NCBI GenBank assembly: GCA_022661535.1
Contig: JAKULF010000004.1
Span: 3,348,001 to 3,412,000, forward strand
Direction of reading: 5' to 3'
DNA length: 64,000 nucleotides
DNA from: Eutypa lata
Taxonomy: Eukaryota; Ascomycota; Sordariomycetes; Xylariales; Diatrypaceae
Shown: positions 10,646 to 22,276 of the stretch, piece after piece
Layout: the number at the start of each line of letters is the position of its first letter
How positions within the stretch are numbered: the stretch's first letter is position 1
Notes under the pieces: model-generated
Seen by the model: only the letters and a program-made list of their open reading frames with translations
Told to the model about the DNA's origin: nothing
The model's database searches: none
Made by a program: the position numbers and the translations under genes

Positions 10646-12076
10646 GATAAACAGCCCATGGCTCGGGGACTGACTGCGTGGGAGGAAACATGACGACTTT
10701 CATAGCCCGTCCTATAGTCAAGGCGACCCGCAGTTGTGATCAAGTCATAGCTAGCTGAATGCCGACACGAGGACCCGAAAGCAGCAATTTTTAGAAAGAA
10801 AAAAAAATCCGCATAATGCCCCGTCAGCCTTACTGTCCCTATATGCTTTATCCATCCAGGTAGATGGATCTTATCGTTCGACCCGCATGGTGAGTTTCTT
10901 AGCGGGCTGGTTCAGATCGTGTCATCATGGCGTGAGCGGAGCTGAAGAGACCCAAAACCCAACGGCAACCCGATCCGAGAGTGTTGCCGAGTCTGCCCTT
11001 GCTTCTGGGTTAATTATCGGCCAGGACTTCGCTGCTGCAGGTAAGTAAGAGCCGCACAACCGTCCCAGATACAGTAACTACCCAGGTCAGAAAAACATTG
11101 TTGAGTCAATGGGATAGGTTAGTTAGTTGTGTTTCTCTCTCTCACTCACACTCTCTCGTGGCAATTACCTAATCTCTACTAGAGCTAGGATTCTTATGTA
11201 AAGGGGTTTCCTTGCACTGACTGCTTTCCAATGTTCGTATCTGATTGATGGAGCCAAGAACCCACATAGGCTATCATCTTTTATTGGTGCCTAGTCACAT
11301 CATCCTCCGCAGGGCTTTTGTTTTCCCTGTAGTTTTGGCCCACTTTGCCATTACTAGATAATTAGCAGATGTTAACATGTTAAAAAAGTTCGCGATAAAT
11401 TTCCGTTGGCACTCGGGCACTCTCACTCTACGTTACATGACTAAGTAACTGGTGATTTAGTGTTCCCGTCGCCTGGGACATATTTTCTCCCCTCAAGTTA
11501 CATCATACCCGGACACGGTGGTAGGTGAGCCGCTTTTTGTGTACATACCTATGTACATAGGTCCCTGGGTCCTATCTAGGCATGTGATCAGCGTACGAGG
11601 TACATGCGCATCTAGACCGATCTCTTTTCAATACGAAGTACTAACTGGATGTGATATTGAAACGCTAAGTTGGTTAAGCATATATTAGATTAGTATGTAG
11701 CTTCCGCAATTATATAATTATAGAATTGTTACACTTGCTACACTTACAACACGTGTATGGTGCTTGTCCTTCAACTCTAGGTAGCTTTTGGTGGTTGAGG
11801 CTCTGACCTAGGCATGTTGCATACATAGGTATATGGTGCGGAGAGCGAGATCAAGTGAGGAGAAGATACGAATGCCAGTTAATTACCCCTGAGTTGCGGA
11901 CGAATAAACTAGTCTCAAGAAACATTACTCACCGTCTCACCAGTTCTCATTATGCCTTAGAATTGCAATGCACAATGTATTTCTGTATTTACATCCAACT
12001 GCCAATAGTAAACTAACACGCATGGTATCAAACGCCGTAACCAGAAATGAAAAAAGGTCGAGAGAATACGAATCAT
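10646..12076. other. Intergenic; MFS promoter and 3' side of ALO
   Basis: No gene seen. It contains a CT/CA-rich stretch at about 11133-11160, a 16-bp perfect palindrome at 11547-11562 (listed separately) and several TAGGTA words. The small frame at 11968-12153 has no recognisable content. Confidence 0.5.
11547..11562. promoter_or_regulatory. 16-bp perfect palindrome ACCTATGTACATAGGT
   Basis: The sequence equals its own reverse complement over all 16 bases and sits about 0.9-1 kb upstream of the MFS transporter start. It could be a site for a dimeric regulator, or a by-product of the TAGGTA-rich intergenic composition. No function is assigned. Confidence 0.3.
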
Positions 12077-13726
12077 TCATGGTCCGGCATTCTTCATACC
12101 CTCAAACTCGGGCTTCGCCGTTAAGAGCTGGCCAAACCCGCCAAAACCACTAGGCTGGTCTGGGATGGGACTGTAATCGCTATCGACCAAGACTCCTCCT
12201 GAAAACACCCTGTCGCGTTTCCGCTCCACCTCCTCTAGCGGCAAGATCGGTCCGTCACCCAGCACGTGCCTGCGATGCCAAGCGCCGACAAACATGCCGT
12301 CGGGATCGGCGCTGTCCCGGACCTCGCGCCACTCCTCCAGGTCGTCGCCGTACATGTGCTCGATCTCCTTCCCGTCCGTCTCGAAGTTCTTCGCCCAGTG
12401 CGGTCGGCCTCCTAGCTCCCGCATCAGCCACTCGAACGCCTCGTAGTACCGAGCCCGGCACACTGGGTCGGTGTGGTAGGGTCTGTATAGGGTGGCATTG
12501 AGGTACAGCGTCGGTCCGTCCTCGACGGTGGGGTCCAGATACGCCCGGGGCGTCAGAGATGTGGTGTTCGAAGCCGAGCTGTTAGACACTCGCACCTCCA
12601 CTGGCGCGTGGACATAGATGCCCTTAGCGGAGAACGGGATGTTGTGAGGCACATATCGCGGGTCCTCTGGTGTTAAGTGGTTGAGCCAGGTGCTAAGGCG
12701 CTGCAGCGCTTCTGGTCCCCTGTGCAGGGGGATGGCCCACTCGTTCACGAATTGGGAATACAGGCAGTTCATCAACAGCGCTTTCCTACTGGGCTGGACA
12801 GCCTCTGCAGTCGTGCCGTTCGTGAAACCGTATTGCATGCCAAACGTGAACCACTCGACCCATGGAAGGATCCGCGGGAACCACTGGCCTAGGTATAACA
12901 GGTTGTGGTAGACATAGTAGCCAAGGGTTCCCTCATAGTACGATGTCGGCGGGTCGAAGTGCGCCTCTGTGGTCTTCTGCGCAGACCACGTCACCGCCCT
13001 CCGGGTGTATGGAAACCACCAAACCCTCACGAACTCGGCGTGCGTCCAGAGGTCCTGGTTCCACCGGTTGAGCATCGTGCTATCGGCATCAATAACCTGC
13101 TTCCACCGCAAAGTGAATGCGGGGACGGCACGGAAGGTGATCTCGCTAATGATGCCCAGTGCGCCCAAAGAGAGGAGCGAGGCGCGGAAGAGTTCGGGAT
13201 TCTCGTCCGGCGAGCAGAACTTCGTGGTGCCGTCCGCCAGCGTTATGCGCAACGACGGGATGCTCTCTGACAAGATACCGTGTCGGAGGCTCGAGCCGTG
13301 AGTGCCGGTGGAGATGGCCCCCGCAATAGACTGCTCGTTAATGCTACCCAAGTTCGGCATCGCGAGTCCATGCTTATCAAGCTCTTCAGACAACTGGTAG
13401 AGACGGATGCCCGATTGCACCACTATCAAGCCCGCTTGCCTATCGACATTCAGGACGCGATTGTAGTTGTCCAGATTCACCAGCCAGGACGAGGTGCAAG
13501 TCAGCGAACTAGGCGAATGACCGGAACCAGTCGTGGTGATGCGGCGACGACATTTCCCAGCGAGTCTGGTAATTTTCTCTATTTCCGGAAGCGACTCCGG
13601 TAGAAGGTAGAGCTCCGGCCGCGACACAAAGGTCTTGGCCCATGTGCTGTGCGTGTAATGCGTCTTAGCACGGAACGGGACGCCGTCGTTGCTTTTCGAA
13701 AGCTCAGTGGCGACAACAGGATCCAT
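12077..13726 (-). CDS. ALO1: D-arabinono-1,4-lactone oxidase
   Basis: A single uninterrupted frame of 549 residues, close to the usual fungal length. The N-terminal FAD-binding PCMH domain carries T-G-S-G-H70-S-P-S-S, where the His is the expected site of covalent flavin attachment, and G-T-H-G-S-S further on. The ALO domain shows the family H-W-A-K motif at 443-446 and D-P-D-G-M-F near the end. It oxidises D-arabinono-1,4-lactone to dehydro-D-arabinono-lactone (erythroascorbate pathway) using O2 and releasing H2O2, and yeast Alo1 is mitochondrial. Two hydrophobic stretches around residues 260-290 could be the membrane association seen in this family. The start is the first Met, M-D-P-V-V. 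Confidence 0.92.
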   Translation of the reverse strand: MDPVVATELSKSNDGVPFRAKTHYTHSTWAKTFVSRPELYLLPESLPEIEKITRLAGKCRRRITTTGSGHSPSSLTCTSSWLVNLDNYNRVLNVDRQAGLIVVQSGIRLYQLSEELDKHGLAMPNLGSINEQSIAGAISTGTHGSSLRHGILSESIPSLRITLADGTTKFCSPDENPELFRASLLSLGALGIISEITFRAVPAFTLRWKQVIDADSTMLNRWNQDLWTHAEFVRVWWFPYTRRAVTWSAQKTTEAHFDPPTSYYEGTLGYYVYHNLLYLGQWFPRILPWVEWFTFGMQYGFTNGTTAEAVQPSRKALLMNCLYSQFVNEWAIPLHRGPEALQRLSTWLNHLTPEDPRYVPHNIPFSAKGIYVHAPVEVRVSNSSASNTTSLTPRAYLDPTVEDGPTLYLNATLYRPYHTDPVCRARYYEAFEWLMRELGGRPHWAKNFETDGKEIEHMYGDDLEEWREVRDSADPDGMFVGAWHRRHVLGDGPILPLEEVERKRDRVFSGGVLVDSDYSPIPDQPSGFGGFGQLLTAKPEFEGMKNAGP

Positions 13727-16068
13727 TGCAGCGACCCTGAGAATAATAAAACAGATGCAATAGCAATAATGAGAGGAGAGCTATAGGTACCAAATAGAAG
13801 CTGTTTGGGGGAGATGAGGTAAATTTCTCTTCACGAGCTCTCAAAGGTCTTATGTCTGAATCACCCCACTATTGACTGTGTCACCACCTCAGCTCTTCTC
13901 TTAGGTCGCAATTTTGGTTAGGTCTTGATGCACTACACAAACACGATAGCTATATCAAAGACAATAGTCTCAAGTGGAGGGAGTATGAACTAAAGGGTCA
14001 TCGTGAGTTGCTAATCCAAGAAGATATAAAAGAAGGTTTTCATCCTACTTTCCTAGCAGCCGGAAGGGAGTGGTGAGGTGGACTGAGGGGAATACCCGCG
14101 GGGCCCGGGCTTAGACATGCACGTGGCTGAGCTCATTAATCCGCTAGACCTTCAAGCAAAGTCCCTGGATTTTTTTCCCCCGGCGGGGTCTGTTTACATA
14201 CGAGCTACATTAGCATCAATGCATGTGCATACATAGTACCTAGGTAGTAGGTAGCTCGCTGGCATAGCATAATGCCTATAGCGTTGGTTCTAGATCCCCG
14301 CCGTCGGTTTTGATTGGTTCATCTGGATGGTGTGCTTGTCAAACACTCTGACGTTGAGTTTAATGGTTTGTCCATTTCATAAGACAATACTACGTACGTA
14401 GGTAGTAAAGTCCTTGCAGATTAGGCTAGTATTACATCCTTGGATTCCGGGCCTTGCCGGTCCTTACCTAAGAAGTATGTATGTAGCCCTATATGTAGGG
14501 TCTAATAGGTAGAAAGCTTGGCATAGGTAGGTGCATGCACGCTCCCGAAACTAGCTAACTACAGCTCATCTGTAATAAGAGGGGCGAACAAGCTCGGTGT
14601 TGGAAAGCTATAGTAGTAGCTCAGGCGTTGATATTGTCATTATATATCTTCAGGACGCGGGGATCTGGGCCTGGGAACCTCGTCAGCTTGGATGCGAAAA
14701 ACATGGTTAGCGTTATGAACTATACGGAAAATCACTTCGTATAATTTGATCCACAAACACTAAGCGTCCAATCATTGAGATTTCTGTTTCAAGTAACTAG
14801 TTGATATTAAATAAGGTCGCTCTACACGTTATTGGATTGGGAGAGTATCTACATAGGTTAATACCGTATTTTAGTACTTCATAAGTATCATCAGCCTTAA
14901 AGGTTAGCTATGTACATATATATTTAGCCTATCTTACATGTAGGTACTTACAGTCAACATATCAATCTTACCATGAGGATCTTAGTGCTGTAAGATCCAT
15001 TGAAAAAATCTAGAATACACTAACATAAGATAATCTGGTCATAAAAATTACATTGTAAAATTTGTGGACGATCTCTTCAACAAATCAATCTCACGGTGTT
15101 ACTAATTTGGTGGAAAGGGTCACCTCAACTTAAATATATATATATATTATAAACCGAATAACAGACAACTGGCTAATCACGTATACTCAGAAATTGATAC
15201 CTTAGAAAAAGACGGAGGAGAAATCTGCACAGCGCAAGTCTGAGGAAGACCTGGGATTAGACTAAAATATCGTCAAGCATACGGGAAATATCGGGATGCA
15301 GGTAAGTATCAAGGAGGTTTCTATCTATCGGTGTAATTATAGTCTAACTGGGCATAATGTCCCATCTATCTTGTCAAATACTTGTCCACCGCTCGCAACG
15401 GTGCCGGGAGATTTAATCTACCTATATGACTGGTGGGGTTAGTCATAATGCTTGGTCTTTACGCCAGACTGAACTTCGACGGAATATGTAGATATGGTGG
15501 AATATGCCTATAAGCTTCCTGGCGTTGACGTTTGAATATCAAGTGGTGTATAGCTCCAAGCTGATAAGACCAGGACATAATATTCCTTCACAGGGAACGG
15601 TACGTCTCCTGGTTACTATGGCAGCTTGGGAGGTAGATACACCTTTTGGACTTACTGTATAAACACTCAACTTCTACAGTTCCTTATTTCTATAAGAACA
15701 TATGAAAGGACACGTTTCCTGGTCATATATACATAGGGCATCAAACCACCCCGCTACTTCCATGCCATGACATGACATGACCACCGAGTATGACCACAAC
15801 AACCAATACAGAGAACGATAATGGTATCAAACGCAAGAAATTTATGGAAAGCTCGTATATTCCACATACCTATAGCGAACAGGCACGAACTACACCCGTA
15901 AAAGACACCATCGTATAACCCGCCCAAGAAAACATGTAGGTTGATAATTAATGCATCATCATTCCACTCTGTTTCAACTATAGGCTTCCTGCAACGATGC
16001 GCGACTAGTGTTCTAAATAGGGTAGATTTAATGGCTAAGATGTTAATTGCTCTAATGTGATTTTTTTT
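13727..16068. other. Long intergenic region without recognised genes
   Basis: About 2.3 kb between the ALO promoter side and the 3' end of the BTB gene. It contains a TA dinucleotide run near 15134-15150, the 12-bp palindrome CTACGTACGTAG at 14390-14401 and a cluster of TAGGTA/TACCTA words at 14239-14530. No open frame looks coding. Confidence 0.5.
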
Positions 16069-18080
16069 TTATGCGTCTAACTTGAGCTTGTCAAGCATGC
16101 TGTCGATCTTCTCTAGGAGAACCTGGTAGTTTATAGCATCCGATGCGAATTCGTCTTCGGCAAGTTTCCCGTCTAGCGTCCGCATAATGCCCTCTCGTCT
16201 CTCTGGGCCCTCCGGCGGTGCCGCTTTCGTGGCACCGTTCTCGGGCTGCGCACCTTGGAGGCCGTCTTGGTCAGCATCGACCGCTGCTACGACCCCGTTC
16301 GGATGCGAGTTTAATGCCTCCACCGCCCCAGCGTCGATCTCGCCTTCCTCGTCTAGCATCTCGTCGAGACCGGCATCCTCGAACCGCAACCGGAACCGCT
16401 CCGACAGGTAGTACCGGATATCGTCCAACAGCTCGATGGTATCCGTCTCTTCTCTCGTCTTGAGTCTCGCGGCACTCGCTTGGATGAGCTCGGCGAATTC
16501 CTCTTCATCAATGTAGTCTTCGAGCCGGTATGCCAGATAACGCGCGGAAAACTCCTCTAGCCGCTGGACACGCAGGTCCCAAGCCGCATGGATGACATCG
16601 TAGACATTGATGGGCTCGACCTCGACATGAACCTCCTTGCCATCTTGTGTGTGGGTCCGATCTATCAAGATATTGTTATCGCCGCTGCCGAGCGTGCTGA
16701 TGGTAACAGCGGCTTTCGTCTTGAGCTTGTCGAGAAACAGCATGTCGGATACGTAGAGCAGGTCAAGGCCGTATTCGAGTGGGCACTCGACCTTTTCTGT
16801 GTAAAGGAAGGTAAGAACGATCTCTAGTACTTCAGGTAAACAATCGACCTTGATGACATGTAGATGATCTGACTGTTGGGCCTCTCTAAAACTACTTGAA
16901 AACATGGTCTCGAAATAGGGGCTTCGGATGAGCATCGCCTTGTGCACTGGATACAAGATAGACTTTGGCTTCTTAGCGCCCGTCTGCTCCTGTGACTTGA
17001 CACCAGGGTCAATGGGTATACCGTTGGACGCATGGGGACCTTCGGTATCTTTCATCTCCTCGTCCACTCCTGCTTCATCTGCTCTTAATAGGCAGTCGGC
17101 GAACATTGCGTTATCATGACGCCATTTGACCTCATCGACCTTCTGAGGATCGACGAACATCTTGTGCCCTAGGACCTTATCTCGGAAGAAGCTCTCGATC
17201 TGCTGCTGGGCCCGATTGACTTCGTCTTGGTGTCTCTGTCGACCCAAACGTCGGTCATTCCCAGAGAGAATAGCTTCCCAGAGCTCTTCGATCTCTAGCT
17301 GCTTGCTGATCTTATCAATGCCAGTTAGGATCTGCTCTTCGGTGCTGGTACTGCGTGCGTCGACAAGTTCTCGTGGGATGTCGCCCAGATATAGATATCG
17401 GAGCACGAGACGACAGGCCTCGATAGGTATTGAGTGAGGGAGCTTCCATGTCGCCGTCCCAGGGGCTTCGGCAAGTTTCTGCTGAAAGCATGGGGAACGG
17501 GAGGAAAGTAGGAACTTATGAAGCTCAAAGGACTCGGTGGCCTCGTGGATCATGATATCCGAGGTCTTTGGCACCTGCTTAGAGAGTAACGATGTGATGT
17601 GTGCAGCCCATGGTTGTAACGGATCCGTAGATTTCGAGTAGTCATACTTCAGGAGTAGGTTTCTGATCTTGTCATTTAGAGCATTGTAGATGCATCTTTC
17701 CCCCTGAAACGTATCACGCTCCGCCAATGCCCCTGACTCTAATAGCAACTCTACCAACTCATAATGCCCGCATAAACTTGCCTGGAATCAGAGTTAGCTC
17801 TCTGCTTACTAAGTATTATAAACTTTGTCCCCAACGGAATACTTGTTTCTACACTTACTATTATCAAGGGTGTATAGTCAAATCGGTCTTTGCCGTTCAA
17901 GTTGACGCCGGCAGAGATAAGTTCCTGAACCCTCTTTAGGTTGCCATGTCGGCATGCCCCTAATAGCTCGTTGAAATCATCACTTAAGTCGAGGGGGTTT
18001 TCATCACGAAGCACCCCGCTCCTCACGAGTTCGATGTCATCTTTCAGCTTAGCCTCTAGTTCATGCTTTCGCAGCACCAT
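16069..18080 (-). CDS. Ankyrin-repeat protein with two BTB/POZ domains
   Basis: Exons 18080-17859 and 17781-16069 join to 644 residues. Residues ~30-105 form ankyrin repeats (LLGACRHGNLKRVQELISAG, then PLIIASLCGHYELVELLLESGA, which spans the intron). A first BTB follows from S-D-I-M-I-H to L-R-Y-L-Y-L-G-D, then a second BTB with V-H-K-A-M-L-I-R-S-P-Y-F-E-T-M-F and F-L-Y-T-E-K-V. The C-terminal third is acidic and helical. This ankyrin-BTB-BTB order matches the conserved fungal and animal ABTB1/Btb-type proteins, thought to act as substrate adaptors for cullin-3 ubiquitin ligases; that role is by family, not visible here. It is transcribed divergently from the NIMA kinase. Confidence 0.85.
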
Positions 18081-18785
18081 GGTAGAAGAAGATACCCGGG
18101 GGGAAATGAAGATGACCCAAACAGCTGTGACTGCTTAGTGATGACAAAGGAAAGCTTTTGTGGCAAGGAACCAAGACCGATAACTCCGGCCAGGAAGATT
18201 TGGGTTGGTTGCATCCATTCACCATTCACATTGGCTGGCTAAGTGCTAAGTTACCTACCTAGACCTCCTACCTCTATAGAGGTAAACGGATATGACGTTA
18301 GCGGGGTCAGTGAGAGCTTGCTATAGGTCAGATTCTATCTAACTAGTTTATCATGTTATCGCGTTATCGATACGGCACTCTCGAAGCGACACTAAAGAAT
18401 GCCCGCCATTCCCTCCCAAGCGCTAGCCGGGTTGCTGTGGTCACCACAGATTTGTTGACGCTAATACAGAAAGAGAGAAGCTGTCGCCTACCTGACCTAG
18501 TAACCCCGGTCTACTGTTTTACCACCTGCATGGGCGTGAATTCACAGTTTATGTGTTAGCTGCACTTGAACAAATCTCTTCTACTTTCCAACCCTATACC
18601 GGCATCCGCAACTGCGACCGCATTCCTTCCCACCAACTAAGTTTCGAGTGAACGCCTTGAAGGCACCAAAGAAGCTTTCCTTATAGTTGCCCTATTCTTG
18701 TCGCACATCCTTCTTCCCCATATCCTTAGCCTATGGCATAGCAGTTGAGCCTACTTGTTATCGTCGAACGTGAATTGAAGTCACA
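18081..18785. promoter_or_regulatory. Divergent promoter region, BTB protein / NIMA kinase
   Basis: The only DNA between two start codons pointing away from each other, so it must hold both promoters. It contains a TACCTACC run and a 16-bp perfect palindrome near its 5' third, listed separately. Confidence 0.6.
18269..18284. promoter_or_regulatory. 16-bp perfect palindrome TACCTCTATAGAGGTA
   Basis: It is identical to its reverse complement over 16 bases and lies between the divergent start codons, 189 bp from the BTB ATG and about 0.5 kb from the NIMA ATG. Such symmetry suits a homodimeric DNA-binding protein, but no known site is recognised. Confidence 0.3.
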
Positions 18786-21184
18786 ATGGCGGAATCCGAG
18801 TATGACATCTTAGAAAAGATCGGTATGCTTCCTTATGCCTGCCTCGTACCTTGTCCTAATCTCCAATATCATCGATGTATATTTATATGCTGGTGAAAAT
18901 GCTAACGATCGTTCACGGTCGCAGGCCATGGCTCATTCGGGATCATCCGGAAGGTCAAAAGAAAATCCGACAACCTCATCATGTGTCGAAAGGAGATCAG
19001 CTACTTGAAGATGTCACAGAAGGAGCGTGAACAGCTCCATGCCGAATTTCAGATCCTGTCAGGTCTGAAGCATCCGAATATTGTGGCGTATTATCACCGG
19101 GAGCATCTTAAGATGTCCCAGGACCTACATCTATACATGGAATACTGTGGAAATGGCGACTTGGGGAAAGTGATTAGGAACCTCTCCCAAAAGAATCAGT
19201 ATGCCGATGAGATGTTTGTTTGGAGCATCTTCTCCCAACTAGTCACCGCCTTGTACCGGTGTCACTATGGTGTCGACCCTCCCGAGGTAGGTAAGAATGT
19301 CTTGGGACTCGGACCCACCGCGAAGCCGAAGTTACCCTCTCCGTCTATGACGATTCTACATCGAGATCTAAAGCCTGAGAATGGTAAGTCTAAAGTTGGT
19401 TTGCCATGCTAGGCTTGCTAAGCTAATCTTCCCTAGTCTTCCTTGGAGAGGACAATTCTGTCAAACTTGGAGACTTTGGTCTGTCCAAGATGATCCAGTC
19501 GCATGATTTTGCTTCGACTTATGTTGGCACGCCATTCTACATGTCGCCGGAGATTTGCGCAGCTGAGAGATATACACTCAAGTCGGACATATGGTCATTA
19601 GGCTGTATTATCTATGAACTCTGCGCACGGGAACCTCCCTTCAATGCCAAGTCTCATTTCCAGCTGGTACAGAAGATCAAGGAGGGCAAGGTTGCCTCTT
19701 TGCCTAGAGTGTATTCGGGCGAGCTGTTCTCCGTGATTAGGGACTGCCTCAAAGTCAACCCGGACCAGCGACCGGACACGGCAACGCTGCTGAACCTTCC
19801 AGTAGTTCGGTTGATGCGCAAGGAGAAGGAAGCCGTGGAGTTGAGCCAGACGCTGAACAAGAAGAACGAGGAACTCAACCAGCGGATAAAAGAGTACGAG
19901 GAGAAGTTGGAGGCCGAGAGACACTACGTACGCACTACTGTCGAGTCAACACTGCGGCGAGAGTGGGAAGTCAAGGCACGATTGGAGATTGATCGCCTGG
20001 TGAACGAGGAGATCGAGCAGCTCCAGCGACGCTTCGAGGCCGAAGTCCAGGCGCGGGTCCAGGAAGAGCTGCAGAAGAAGGCTGTCACCTTCGGCTCTAT
20101 TGAGACGCAGGAATTCTCGTCCTCGGCTAAGTCCGACTACCCTCATTCTTCCATTGGTGGCGCCAGCACCGACTACGAATTTCCTTCTACCACCGACATA
20201 ACAGAGCTCTCCATCGACTCCCCCGAGCCGGCGCCTCTTAAGAAGAGCGCGCGAACGCCATTCGGCCGGGCCCAGACCATGTTTGAGCGCCCTGCTGGAA
20301 CGCCCATGGATATTGAGATGGCCTCACCGTCCCCAATTGCTATTGCGTCACTGTCCCTATCGCCACGCCGTAACAATGCGTCCAAGGCACCTTCGTCGCA
20401 CCAGCCCACTATCTTCGACGGCCGGCACAACGAGGCCAGCCTTCAGTACCGCGATTGCGGTAACGAGTCCGACTCGGACGACGAGCCGTCCTTCGTGCTC
20501 GACTCTCCTACGCGCCCGCCCAAGCAGCAACCGAGGTCTAGGAACCCCTTCGGTCCGCAGCGGCCTATACTCCCCGCCACCAAGACGGCACCTATCAACC
20601 GTCTGAGAACCCAGAATTCCATGGCAACTAACAATACCAACGGTGGTAGCAACAACCACCACCACCACAACAACAACAAGCCAGTCTCGGCGCCCGTGCC
20701 GGACCTGCGCCCACAGCCCAGCAATGGCGCGCTTCGGGAGCGGTGCAACTCTCCCAACAGACGGCTGAGCAAGATCCCGTCGGTCACGAACCTCAACAGC
20801 AACGGCAACGGGGAGAACGGGCTCCAGCGGAAGCCGTCAGCGGGTACTTCCGCAAAGAAGGAGTCCTCTGAGCAGCAGCTCGGTCCGCCCCCGGCTCTCA
20901 ACAAGGTGACGACTAAGAACCACAATGTGAAGGGCCGAACCTTGATCGAGCTGCAGCAGGCGCGGGCGGGCGGTCGACCCGTCGAGAACGGTAGTTCTAA
21001 TGTTAGCCCTAAGCGGCCTACCTCCTTCAAGGACCGGATCAACAACGCCACCTCCGCGTCCTCGTCCGCTACCGCTGCTGCTGAGCGCAACAGTTTCATG
21101 GAGCCGGTTGCCGTCTGGGACCCCGAGAAGGACGAGATGCCCAGCCCGTTCCTCGTGCGGAAGAAGCCCATGGCTCGGGTTTAA
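18786..21184 (+). CDS. nimA: NIMA/NEK-family G2-M protein kinase
   Basis: Three exons, 18786-18822, 18925-19383 and 19437-21184, join to 747 residues. The kinase domain begins almost at the N-terminus (Y-D-I-L-E-K-I-G-H-G-S-F-G, split by intron 1). It has V-K-R-K and I-M-C-R-K-E-I in the N-lobe, the catalytic loop H-R-D-L-K-P-E-N, then D-F-G-L-S-K and G-T-P-F-Y-M-S-P-E. A coiled coil covers about residues 290-380, as in NIMA/Nek2, where it drives oligomerisation. The remaining ~360 residues are disordered, rich in Ser-Pro/Thr-Pro, Asn and His, typical of NIMA tails regulated by CDK phosphorylation and destruction. An insert with G-V-D-P-P-E-V-G before the catalytic loop is characteristic of fungal NIMA. 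Family members promote mitotic entry and partial opening of nuclear pores. The tiny first exon (12 codons) is supported by exact restoration of the glycine loop. Confidence 0.93.
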
Positions 21185-22276
21185 TTTTCACCACCTACTT
21201 ACCTCACCTCACCTCCTTCGACTGGGGCTGTCACTACATACGCCCCCACCTATGTACACCTATCGGCCAATCATCCCAACTACATCGTATTGACTAGACG
21301 ATGATCACGAAAAAAAAATACCTACCTATCTACACTCACTCATACACATCAACCCATACATCCATACAACGATGGCCGCTTTCTTTTGTCCTGGGACTAG
21401 GAGTTGCGTGCGAGACGGGGAGAGGGAGGGTAGTGAAGGCGGAGGAAATATAATACCCAACACGTCGGGGAAAGAGTAAGGAGAAGAAGGAAAGACAAAA
21501 ACCGAAAAGGAAAAAAAAAAGAGAGAAGAGGGGAAAGGGGGGAAAAGGATCCGTGGTTGCTTTGCTTGCTTTTATTGTTTGACCGGTACTAGCATTTTCC
21601 CAGGTTTCGTTGTTCATTCACATCATCATTCATCATCATCATCATCAGGCATCGGGTGGCTCAATGACTACGGTTCAAGTTAGTGGTAGCTACGGGGCGT
21701 TTTTATGTGCGCGTGTGTGTGTGTTTGTGCTGCAACGCTATCGTTTTGAGGTTTTTTACGTATTTTTTTATCTACATACCTATGAAAAGAGACGGAGAGA
21801 GTTTCGGCGTTCGGACACACACAACAAACACACGCGGACTGGCATATGGACTGGACTGGCTGGAATTTTCTCTGGTTGCTTTTTAAATAGTTGTTGGTAT
21901 AGGGGTTTGGTTGGCTTGATTCACTCACCGCCGGTTGTTGATTTTTTTTTCACACGGTGGGGGCAGCTTCCCTTCTCTTGTTTCATGTAAATATACAGAA
22001 CAAAGATCACCTAATTCTAAAAAGGCCTCGTGTTTCCAGTGAGTGGGTGACTTGGAATTGCCATGTATCTCAGGTCATGGCGGTATTTCTACTCTGTCGT
22101 TACCAGCACATTAGATAAAGATCGAGCAGCTCGTTCCATGCCGTAAGTCTGTCAGATTATCAAAAGCATCATTACACGAATCCTAGACATTTACTCTCTG
22201 GACAAATAGTTCTGATTTAAGCAACCTCATAACTCCAACCTCGTTACACAACACCACACCATACCACGACGACCTC
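21185..22276. other. Intergenic; NIMA 3' flank with microsatellites
   Basis: Holds the 3' UTR of the kinase and the 3' side of the small secreted protein. A CAT trinucleotide run lies at 21621-21647 and a GT-rich run at about 21709-21729. The 93-127-codon frames here are compositional artefacts of T-rich and G/A-rich DNA. Confidence 0.5.
21621..21647 (+). repeat. (CAT)n microsatellite
   Basis: Nine CAT units with a single interruption (CATT) in the NIMA 3' flank. No coding context. Confidence 0.8.

Noticed and set aside
20443..21171. 242-codon minus-strand frame opposite the NIMA tail
   Set aside because: Antisense of Ser/Pro/Asn-rich coding sequence; no independent features.
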